Source: Clostridium cibarium (lineage in GTDB: Bacteria > Bacillota > Clostridia > Clostridiales > Clostridiaceae). Taken from it: a stretch of DNA of 64,000 bases. How positions within the stretch are numbered: position 1 is the stretch's first letter; each line of letters begins with the position of its first letter. The notes under the pieces were generated by a model. That model saw only the letters and a list, made by a program, of their open reading frames with translations, was not told the origin of the DNA and did no database searches. The position numbers and the translations under genes are program-made. This document shows, piece after piece, positions 43,934 to 51,254 of this stretch. The stretch covers positions 1 to 64,000 of the forward strand of contig NZ_JACSRA010000024.1 in assembly GCF_014836335.1 (NCBI RefSeq), given 5' to 3'.

Positions 43934-44437
43934 ATGAAATTCTCAGTAGGAGTAGAATATGCAATACATTGTTTATTATATATGGTAAACTCAGAAGAAG
44001 GTAAATCTGTGGGAATAAGGGATTTAGCAACATTTCAAGGTATCTCTGAAACTTATTTATCAAAAGTATATGCAAAATTAAGTAAGTCAGGAATTATAAA
44101 ATCTATACCAGGTGTAAAGGGTGGTTATGTGCTAGCTCGTAGTGCTGAAGAGATAACTTTTTGGGATGTTGTCGAAGCAGTAGAAGGAAGTGAACCATTT
44201 TTTCAATGTGCAGAAATTAGACAAAATAATATATTATTAGATAAAGATAATTTACCAGATACGCATACAAAATGTCCTTGTTTAATAAAAGTTGTAATGT
44301 TAGAAGCAGAAGATGAAATGAGAAAATATTTAAGGAATAAGACATTGGCATGGCTATATGATCAGGTATATAATAAAATACTTCCGAAGGAAATGAAAGA
44401 TGCAACAATTGAATGGTTCAATAATAGCAAAAAGTAA
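43934..44437 (+). CDS. Rrf2-family regulator, 167 aa
   Basis: The winged-helix start MKFSVGVEYAIHCLLYMVNS and the recognition part ISETYLSKVYAKLSKSGIIK then GVKGGYVLAR are typical of Rrf2. Three cysteines in FFQCAEI...HTKCPCLIK could hold an iron-sulfur cluster or act as a thiol sensor. It likely controls the divergent flavin-barrel and ferredoxin pair in response to redox or nitrogen-oxide stress. AAAGGAG lies before the ATG. Confidence 0.88.
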   Translation: MKFSVGVEYAIHCLLYMVNSEEGKSVGIRDLATFQGISETYLSKVYAKLSKSGIIKSIPGVKGGYVLARSAEEITFWDVVEAVEGSEPFFQCAEIRQNNILLDKDNLPDTHTKCPCLIKVVMLEAEDEMRKYLRNKTLAWLYDQVYNKILPKEMKDATIEWFNNSKK

Positions 44438-44519
44438 TTAAATATATATAAAACATAGGATGTCATATCTTAAATATGAGAAAATATGAAAAGTAGTTAT
44501 TTAAGAAGGGGGAAGGTAA

Positions 44520-45422
44520 ATGCGTAATGAAAAGAATATTGGTGTAATATATGCAGCTGCTGCATATACATTATGGGGTGTTTTGCCCGTATACTGGAAA
44601 CTTATAGATAGTGTGTTTTCAATGGAGATTTTATCTAACAGAATAGTTTGGGCCTTTGTTTTTACAATTATAATTATTGCAGTGACCAAACAATGGGGAG
44701 AGCTTAGACGTATAGCGAAGGATAAGAAACAAATGCTTTATATATTTATTGCATCAATTTTGATTGCCTTTAACTGGGGGCTCTATATTTGGGCTGTTAA
44801 CTCAGATAAGATTGTAGACGCAAGTCTAGGGTATTATATAAATCCATTATTTGCAGTGGCACTTGGGGTTGTAATTTTTAAGGAAAAGCTAAGCTTTTTG
44901 CAAGGAGGGGCACTTTTTGTTGCATTTATTGGCGTAATAATCAAAACTTTGCAGTATGGTAAAATCCCTTGGATTTCATTAGGTTTAGCTATTTCTTTTG
45001 CATTATACGGTGCAATAAAGAAATCAATTAAGGCTAATTCTATAGTAGGTTTAACCCTGGAAACAACTATGCTAACTCCAGCTGCGTTAGCGTATATAGC
45101 AGCAAGGCAATTTAGTGGAGTGAGTGCATTTCAGAAGGAAGGTGTAGTTGTAATTATTTTGCTTATAGGTGCTGGTGTAGTTACAGCGATTCCATTATTG
45201 CTTTTTGCAAGTGGAGCAAGAAGACTTCCTATGTCAGTGCTTGGCTTCACTCAATATATTTCGCCAACTATAAGTCTACTTATTGGAATTTTTGTGTATC
45301 ATGAAAGCTTCACAGCTTTGGATATGATAGGATTTTGCTTTATATGGGTTGCACTAGCTATATACTCCATTTCACAAATGAGAATGGTTAGAAGCAAACA
45401 CTACATAAAACAGGTTAGCTAG
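44520..45422 (+). CDS. rarD: RarD/EamA-type membrane transporter, 300 aa
   Basis: Ten hydrophobic helices in two EamA repeats. The RarD signatures are IYAAAAYTLWGVLPVYWKL near the start and FNWGLYIWAVNSDKIVDASL at ~80. The RarD group exports drug- or metabolite-like compounds, named for chloramphenicol sensitivity in E. coli, but its substrate is unknown. AAGAAGGGGG precedes the ATG. Confidence 0.88.
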   Translation: MRNEKNIGVIYAAAAYTLWGVLPVYWKLIDSVFSMEILSNRIVWAFVFTIIIIAVTKQWGELRRIAKDKKQMLYIFIASILIAFNWGLYIWAVNSDKIVDASLGYYINPLFAVALGVVIFKEKLSFLQGGALFVAFIGVIIKTLQYGKIPWISLGLAISFALYGAIKKSIKANSIVGLTLETTMLTPAALAYIAARQFSGVSAFQKEGVVVIILLIGAGVVTAIPLLLFASGARRLPMSVLGFTQYISPTISLLIGIFVYHESFTALDMIGFCFIWVALAIYSISQMRMVRSKHYIKQVS

Positions 45423-45468
45423 GGTTTAGCAGTTTATTTTAAAAGAGTTGTATTAAGAATGTTAAGAA

Positions 45469-45521
45469 GCACTGAGTCTTATTCCATTAGGACCTTTTTA
45501 AGGAGGAATAAGATTCAGTGC
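45469..45521. terminator. Long hairpin downstream of rarD
   Basis: GCACTGAGTCTTATTCC (45469-45485) pairs with GGAATAAGATTCAGTGC (45505-45521), 17 bp with one G-T. The T-tail is weak, so it could be a remnant inverted repeat. Confidence 0.6.
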
Positions 45522-45535
45522 CTTATAGGTGAACC

Positions 45536-45594
45536 ATATTATAAGTGAATTGTAAAAGTAGTCTTAGGCATTTGTATAGTTTGCCTAAGGCTAC
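45536..45594 (+). terminator. Intact copy of the post-jetC terminator
   Basis: GTAGTCTTAGGCA (45558-45570) pairs with TGCCTAAGGCTAC (45582-45594), followed by TTTC. The first 34 bp are identical to the sequence after jetC. Confidence 0.85.
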
Positions 45595-45671
45595 TTTCAT
45601 TTTAAATACCCTATTATAAGGAATATAATTAATTCTATAGATTAAAGATATAAAAAAATTTTTTCTAAAAA

Positions 45672-45677
45672 TGAACC
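45672..45677 (+). promoter_or_regulatory. Possible ECF-type -35 element TGAACC
   Basis: TGAACC lies 63 bp before the sigma-factor start in an otherwise gene-free gap (45595-45740). Such GAAC-type boxes are used by ECF sigma factors for autoregulation. No clear matching -10 was found. Confidence 0.3.
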
Positions 45678-45740
45678 GATTAAGTATTTAATGCCTCTAA
45701 TATATAGATGCATCAATAAGAATCGAAGGGAGACAGTAAA

Positions 45741-46322
45741 TTGTGTGAAGAAGAGCTTGTCATAAAAATCCAGTCTGGTGATATGAACGCATTAGGTGAG
45801 TTGTTTGAAATATATAAAAACGAATCATTTAAATATGCATATCTTATTACAGGTAGTAAGCATACAAGTGAAGATGTTGTACAAGAAGCATTTATAAGCT
45901 GTTATAACAATGTAAAAAGTCTTAAAAATCCTCAGGTTTTTAAATCATGGTTTTTTAAAATGCTTACGCGAATTGCATGGAGATATGCAAAAAAAGATAA
46001 GAAATCGCTGCCAGTTGACAATATATTTGAAAAAGCAGATGAAAAAAGTATTGATACTTCTATAGAGCAATATTTAAGAAAAGAAGAAAAAAATAATCTT
46101 TATGCAGAAATTGAAAAGCTTGATTTAAAACAAAAAACAGTAATTGTTCTATATTATTTTAACGGTCTTACAGTTAAGGAAATTGCAAAAATAATGGACT
46201 GCTTTGAAGGGACAGTAAAGTCAAGGCTTCATAGTGCAAGGAAAAAATTAAAAAGAAGTTTAATTAAGTGTGACGATGAATATAATCATAGAAATTTAAA
46301 GAGGGTGAGACTTAATGAATAA
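45741..46322 (+). CDS. ECF-type sigma-70 factor, 193 aa
   Basis: It contains region 2 (DMNALGELFEIYKNESFKYA, TSEDVVQEAFISCYNNV) and region 4 (LDLKQKTVIVLYYFNGLTVK then GTVKSRLHSARKKLK). The factor directs RNA polymerase to stress promoters. TTG start behind AAGGGAG. It overlaps the downstream gene by 8 bp, so sigma factor and regulator are translated together. Confidence 0.9.
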   Translation: MCEEELVIKIQSGDMNALGELFEIYKNESFKYAYLITGSKHTSEDVVQEAFISCYNNVKSLKNPQVFKSWFFKMLTRIAWRYAKKDKKSLPVDNIFEKADEKSIDTSIEQYLRKEEKNNLYAEIEKLDLKQKTVIVLYYFNGLTVKEIAKIMDCFEGTVKSRLHSARKKLKRSLIKCDDEYNHRNLKRVRLNE

Positions 46323-47127
46323 AAGATTTAATGAAAATATAGATAAAAAAATTAAAGAATGCTTAATTAGTAAATCAGATAATGCTTCAGTACCTGAAAA
46401 TATGTTTTTTAAAATTAGAAATGAAATATTAAAAGAAAAAGAAGATAAAGGAGTTTTTGTTATGAAACATAGATTATTAAAACCAAAGACAGTTATAATT
46501 GCTGGAATGCTTATTGTTGCAACAACAGTAACATGTGTTGCAGCAACTAATCACTTTGCAATGTTTAGTTCATCATCTCGTCAAACTGAAGTTAAAAATT
46601 TTCCAAGTAAAGATAAAGTAAAAGAGAGTGCTGGCTTTATACCTAAATATGTTGAAGCCTTTAATAATGGGTTTAAATTTAATACATTTAACTATTCAAA
46701 CAATGAAATCCGTGATGATAAAGGAGCTGCTGTTGAGAAATACAAGGGTGCAGATTTTGATTACACAAAAGAAGGTTCTAAAAAGAATCAGAGTTTGACT
46801 GTGTATGCTAAAAAAATAGATCAGAAATATTTGGATGAAGACACATTAAAAAATACTGTAACAGTAGAATATAAAGGAATAAATATTGAATATACTAGCA
46901 ATCAATACAAGGCAGTTCCAGAAGGATATAAGCCAACAGATGAAGAAAAAGAATTGCAAAATAAAGGACTTCTTCAAATCGGATATGGAAGCGACGAAAT
47001 AGAAGTTAATCAAAATCAAACAGTTACGTGGTATGAAGATGGAATATCATATTGTATCTTGAATGTGGATTATACTGAATTAAGTCAAGATGATATGATT
47101 AATATGGCAAAAGAAGTTATAGGCTAA
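46315..47127 (+). CDS. Membrane anti-sigma-like protein, 270 aa
   Basis: A cytoplasmic N-terminal ~55 residues, one transmembrane helix (~57-77, TVIIAGMLIVATTVTCVAAT) and an extracellular ~190-residue domain, DUF4367-like, with alternating strands (SLTVYAKKIDQ, VTWYEDGISYCILNVDY). Its coupling to an ECF sigma gene makes it the probable anti-sigma factor. It lacks a recognisable ZAS zinc motif. Confidence 0.82.
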   Translation: MNKRFNENIDKKIKECLISKSDNASVPENMFFKIRNEILKEKEDKGVFVMKHRLLKPKTVIIAGMLIVATTVTCVAATNHFAMFSSSSRQTEVKNFPSKDKVKESAGFIPKYVEAFNNGFKFNTFNYSNNEIRDDKGAAVEKYKGADFDYTKEGSKKNQSLTVYAKKIDQKYLDEDTLKNTVTVEYKGINIEYTSNQYKAVPEGYKPTDEEKELQNKGLLQIGYGSDEIEVNQNQTVTWYEDGISYCILNVDYTELSQDDMINMAKEVIG

Positions 47128-47129
47128 AA

Positions 47130-47175
47130 AAATTATCCCTAAGGAATTAGAACATTTATTCCTTGGGGATAATTT
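47130..47175. terminator. Terminator of the sigma/anti-sigma operon
   Basis: An 18-bp stem, AAATTATCCCTAAGGAAT (47130-47147) with ATTCCTTGGGGATAATTT (47158-47175), with one G-U pair, followed by ATTTTTATTT. Confidence 0.88.
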
Positions 47176-47339
47176 ATTTTTATTTAGTTTATACAAAATT
47201 TTTCATAGAGAGTATAAATTACAAAACTATGTAATTGAAGTGGAAAGATGTATAAAAAGTATGGTAATATAATAGATTAAATGTTAATGAAATGATATAC
47301 TAATAGAAAATACATTTTATGAGCAGAAGGTGTTTATAA

Positions 47340-48047
47340 ATGGGGAATGATGTAACATTAACGGAACTTGAAAAAGTGATCTTAAATAAAGTACAAAATT
47401 ATATTAATAAAAATGAAAAAGTTGGTATAGATATAATTGCAAAGGAATGCTTTGTTTCAAAGGCAACAATTGTAAAACTATCAAAAAAGCTTGGGTATAG
47501 TGGATATAGCGAAATGTATTATACTATTCTCGCTGCTAATAATAACTCCTCAAAATTAGATTTTTTTAATAATAGTAGCGACATGTGTATGAATGAGCAC
47601 TTAAAGGGTGATATTAATATACTTGTAGAGGCATTAAGAGAATTTAAAGATAAAAAGATATATTTAGATTCACTAGGAGTTTGTGATAGTGCTAGGGAAT
47701 ATTATTTACAAAAGCTATTGATATTTGGATTTGATGCAGCTAGTAGTTATCACTATGAGGCCTTTAAAAATAATAAATCTGGTTTATACTTGTTTTTTTC
47801 TTATTCAGGATACAGAGCTGAGATTATTGAAAAGGTCAACGAAGCTATTAGAAATAATTTTAAAGTAATAGCTTTTACTGCCAGTAAAGATTCACCTTTG
47901 GCAAAAATATCTCATGTGACACTGGAGATAGCTGGTATAAAATCAGATAGGGAGCATTACTTACCAAATTTATTTACTGCTAACCTCATAATTTTGTTAG
48001 AATTAGCACTAAGTGAATACTCTAAAAGATATTTATCTGAAAAATAA
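47340..48047 (+). CDS. RpiR/MurR-family regulator, 235 aa
   Basis: The N-terminal HTH_6 domain (EKVGIDIIAKECFVSKATIVKLSKKLG) is followed by a SIS sugar-phosphate domain (~95-230; LYLFFSYSGYRAEIIEKVNE, VIAFTASKDSPLAKISHVTL). It probably binds a phosphosugar and controls the PTS and glucosidase genes that follow. AGGTG precedes the ATG. Confidence 0.9.
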   Translation: MGNDVTLTELEKVILNKVQNYINKNEKVGIDIIAKECFVSKATIVKLSKKLGYSGYSEMYYTILAANNNSSKLDFFNNSSDMCMNEHLKGDINILVEALREFKDKKIYLDSLGVCDSAREYYLQKLLIFGFDAASSYHYEAFKNNKSGLYLFFSYSGYRAEIIEKVNEAIRNNFKVIAFTASKDSPLAKISHVTLEIAGIKSDREHYLPNLFTANLIILLELALSEYSKRYLSEK

Positions 48048-48073
48048 TATTAAGAGCCTATATGGATAAAAGT

Positions 48074-48134
48074 AACTGATAAAATGGATTATTGCGGAAG
48101 AAAGTTTGTGATAAGCCATGTTATCAGTTTTTTT
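48074..48134 (+). terminator. Terminator after the RpiR regulator
   Basis: AACTGATAA (48074-48082) pairs with TTATCAGTT (48121-48129), with an inner ATGG/CCAT stem, followed by TTTTTT. Confidence 0.7.
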
Positions 48135-48147
48135 ATACCATTTTTTT

Positions 48148-48163
48148 AGTGAACTTTTTCACT
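48148..48163. promoter_or_regulatory. Palindrome AGTGAA-N4-TTCACT, probable RpiR operator
   Basis: A perfect inverted repeat, about 95 bp before the PTS gene and right after the regulator terminator. Its position suits binding by the adjacent RpiR/MurR protein. Confidence 0.5.
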
Positions 48164-48257
48164 TTTAGTAAACATTTTCATAAGCGTGGAAACTCTATTG
48201 CTAGCGTAAATAAACTAGGATATATTTTAAATAAATAAAAGAAGGAGGTACTAAATC

Positions 48258-49820
48258 ATGAGAAAAAAAATATTGTTATTAGGTCAAAAATTTTCACAAG
48301 CTGCAGTACAACCAGTTATGTTCTTAACAGTTATGGGAATTGCTCTTGCTGTTGCTGTTATTATGCAACTAGAGTTTATGCCATCATTTATAGTTTTTAT
48401 TGGTACACTTTTAAAAAAGATGATGGATGCTATGTTAAATAATCTTTCTATTATCTTTTGTGTTGGAATTGCAACAGCATTTGCAAAGAAGAAAAAGGTT
48501 GATGCAGCTATCATAGGATTAATAGTTTACATTATGTTCTTAGCAAGTAATAATGCATGGCTTACATCACAAAATATGTTAGCTACGCCAGGAGCTATGG
48601 GGCTATTTGGAACTGGACAAAATACTGTTTTAGGATTTCAAGTAGTAGATATGAATGTTTTCTTAGGAATAATACTAGGATGTATTACTGGATATGTATT
48701 TAACAAGTTGGCTGATGTACAGTTTGGAGATATGTTTAGAGTATATGGTGGATCAAGATTTGTATTTATAGTAATGATTCCAATTACTTTGATATTAGCA
48801 ATTGTGCTTAGTTATGTATGGCCTGTGGTAAACTATGGTATTAATGCACTATCAGGATTTATGAAGAGTGCAGGTTCACTTGGTGTATTTTTATATGCAT
48901 TTGGAAATAGATTTTTAATACCAACTGGCTTGCATCATTTATTATGGATGCCATTTTGCTTCACTGGAATTGGTGGAACTTTAAATGTTGCTGGTGACGC
49001 TGCACAGGGAGCTGTTAATATTTTTTATGCGGAAATGGGTAATAGTGCTCATTTAACAGCTATTGATCCATCAATAAGGTTTGCAACCTTTGGATTTGCA
49101 AAAATCTTTGCAAGTGTAGGTGTTGTTCTTGCTATGATAAAAACTGCAAAACCACAGAATAAAAAGACCGTAAAGGGATTACTTATTCCAGCACTTTTTG
49201 TTGCAGTGGTAGCAGGTATTACAGAACCACTTGATTTTTCATTTCTTTTTATATCACCTTTGCTTTGGCTAGTACATGGTTTGCTTACCGGTTTTTCAGA
49301 AATGCTACTTTGGATACTAGGTTCAAGGACATATTCAATTTATGGATTATTGGATACATTAGTTTGTAATTCTGTAATAAGTCCAAAACTTTCAAAAATA
49401 TATATTTTCTTTACAGTGGGAATTATAATGGCTGTAGTATGGTATTTAGTATTTGTTTTCTTAATTAAAAAGCTGGATATTAAGACTCCTGGTAGGGAAG
49501 AGGTCTCTGACAATGAAATTAATATTCAGGCAGATGGCAGTGCTATTGTTGAGAAGAATGCTAATGATGATCAAGATTCTGAGATATTTATTGAAGGGTT
49601 AGGTGGAGTTTACAATATTTTAGAGGTAAATAACTGTTTTACACGTTTGAGAATTGATGTAAAGGACGTTAGTAAAGTGAATAAAGAAATAATAAGTAAG
49701 GCTAAGCAAAAAGGTGTTGTTATTAAAGGAAGTAATGTACAGATTATTATTGGAATGACTGTAGAAGATGAAAAAGAAAAACTTGTTAATTTATTAAATA
49801 TGAAAAAAGGAGAGATGTAA
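48258..49820 (+). CDS. PTS EIICB, glucose/alpha-glucoside type, 520 aa
   Basis: The membrane EIIC domain (residues ~1-410, about ten helices) has the substrate-loop marker IPTGLHHLLWMPF and GITEPLDFSFLFISP. A linker follows, then the EIIB domain (~430-520) with the phosphorylated Cys in EVNNCFTRLRIDV. It takes up a glucoside and phosphorylates it. There is no EIIA here, so it must use a shared glucose-type EIIA elsewhere. It is one base apart from the GH4 gene, and AAGGAGG precedes the ATG. The cluster points to maltose or other alpha-glucosides. Confidence 0.9.
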   Translation: MRKKILLLGQKFSQAAVQPVMFLTVMGIALAVAVIMQLEFMPSFIVFIGTLLKKMMDAMLNNLSIIFCVGIATAFAKKKKVDAAIIGLIVYIMFLASNNAWLTSQNMLATPGAMGLFGTGQNTVLGFQVVDMNVFLGIILGCITGYVFNKLADVQFGDMFRVYGGSRFVFIVMIPITLILAIVLSYVWPVVNYGINALSGFMKSAGSLGVFLYAFGNRFLIPTGLHHLLWMPFCFTGIGGTLNVAGDAAQGAVNIFYAEMGNSAHLTAIDPSIRFATFGFAKIFASVGVVLAMIKTAKPQNKKTVKGLLIPALFVAVVAGITEPLDFSFLFISPLLWLVHGLLTGFSEMLLWILGSRTYSIYGLLDTLVCNSVISPKLSKIYIFFTVGIIMAVVWYLVFVFLIKKLDIKTPGREEVSDNEINIQADGSAIVEKNANDDQDSEIFIEGLGGVYNILEVNNCFTRLRIDVKDVSKVNKEIISKAKQKGVVIKGSNVQIIIGMTVEDEKEKLVNLLNMKKGEM

Positions 49821-49821
49821 A

Positions 49822-51159
49822 ATGAAAAAATATTCTATATGTATTGTTGGGGGAGCAAGCCGTTATACACCAGATATGCTTGCAATGTTATGTAATCAAA
49901 AAGAAAGATTTCCTTTAAGAAAAATTGTACTATATGATATTGAGAGGGAACGTCAAGAAGTAGTGGGTAAGTATGCAAAAATATTATTTAAAGAGTATTA
50001 TCCAGAGTTAGAGGAAATAATATGGACTACTGATAAAAAAGAAGCATTTCAGGATATAGATTTTGCCCTTATGCAAATTAGAGCAGGAAGATTAAAGATG
50101 CGTGAAAAGGATGAAAAAATTTCACTTAAACATGGTTGTCTTGGTCAGGAAACTTGTGGAGCTGGAGGATTTGCATATGGTTTAAGAAGTGTTCCTGCTG
50201 TTATAGACTTAGTAAAGGATATTAGAACTTATTCCCCAGAATGCTGGATTTTAAATTATTCTAATCCTGCTGCAATTGTTGCAGAGGCAACGAAAAGGGT
50301 GTTCCCTGATGACTATCGCATTATTAATATTTGTGATATGCCAATTGCAATTATGGAGATTTACGCAAGTGTGCTTGGAGTAGGTAGGAGGGATTTAGAA
50401 CCTAGATATTTTGGACTTAATCATTTTGGATGGTTTACCCATGTTTTGGACAAGAAGACTGGAAAAGATTATTTACCTAAGTTAAGAGAAATACTCAAAA
50501 CCCCAGTAGATGTACAAACAGAACCTCTTTTCCAAGAAAAATCATGGAAATCAACTTTTCAATTTATGAGTCAGATGATAAATGATTATGATGAATATTT
50601 ACCAAACACATATTTACAATACTATTTATATCCATCAAAGATGGCAAAGAAAGAAAATCCAGAGTATACAAGAGCTAATGAAGTAATGGATGGAAATGAG
50701 AAAGAAACCTATGGTAGGATGAATAAAATTATATCACTAGGTAAAATACAAGGCACAGAGTATGAGATTACTAGTGACGTGGGATGTCATGCTGAGTATA
50801 TAGTTGACTTGGCTACAGCAATTGCCAATAACACCAATGAAATCTTTTTAACAATTACAGAGAATAAGGGAACTATTGAGAATGTTTCTTCTGGTGCTAT
50901 GGTAGAAGTTCCATGCCGTGTTGGAAGTAATGGAGTGGAACCTTTAGTTGTAGGGACCATACCAACTTTTTACAAGGGACTTATAGAAAATCAATATGCA
51001 TATGAAAAACTAGCAGTAGATGCTTGTTTGGAGGGAAGCTATCAAAAAGCATTACAGGCACTAGTATTAAACCGTACGGTTGTAAATACTGATGTTGCCA
51101 AGGAATTATTAAAGGATTTAATTGATGCTAATAAGGGATATTGGAATGAGCTTCGTTAA
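49822..51159 (+). CDS. 6-phospho-alpha-glucosidase, GH4, 445 aa
   Basis: GH4 enzymes use NAD and a divalent metal to hydrolyse phosphorylated glycosides by an oxidation-elimination route. The nucleotide-binding start is SICIVGGASRYTPDMLAML, the metal Cys and His are in INICDMPIAIM and GLNHFGWF, and CGAGGFAYGLRSVP is also conserved. The CDMP motif is the mark of alpha-specific (MalH/GlvA) members. It is coupled to the PTS gene, giving uptake plus cleavage to glucose and glucose-6-phosphate. Confidence 0.93.
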   Translation: MKKYSICIVGGASRYTPDMLAMLCNQKERFPLRKIVLYDIERERQEVVGKYAKILFKEYYPELEEIIWTTDKKEAFQDIDFALMQIRAGRLKMREKDEKISLKHGCLGQETCGAGGFAYGLRSVPAVIDLVKDIRTYSPECWILNYSNPAAIVAEATKRVFPDDYRIINICDMPIAIMEIYASVLGVGRRDLEPRYFGLNHFGWFTHVLDKKTGKDYLPKLREILKTPVDVQTEPLFQEKSWKSTFQFMSQMINDYDEYLPNTYLQYYLYPSKMAKKENPEYTRANEVMDGNEKETYGRMNKIISLGKIQGTEYEITSDVGCHAEYIVDLATAIANNTNEIFLTITENKGTIENVSSGAMVEVPCRVGSNGVEPLVVGTIPTFYKGLIENQYAYEKLAVDACLEGSYQKALQALVLNRTVVNTDVAKELLKDLIDANKGYWNELR

Positions 51160-51177
51160 ATATGAGAATAGAATGTG

Positions 51178-51245
51178 ATATGGTGAGGAAATTTACCATA
51201 TATTAAAAAATACTGTAGGAGATTTATTAAAAAATATCCTACAGT
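51178..51245. terminator. Two adjacent hairpins between convergent units
   Basis: ATATGGT (51178-51184) pairs with ACCATAT (51195-51201). ACTGTAGGA (51212-51220) pairs with TCCTACAGT (51237-51245). The second serves as the bidirectional terminator. Confidence 0.75.
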
Positions 51246-51254
51246 TTATATTTA

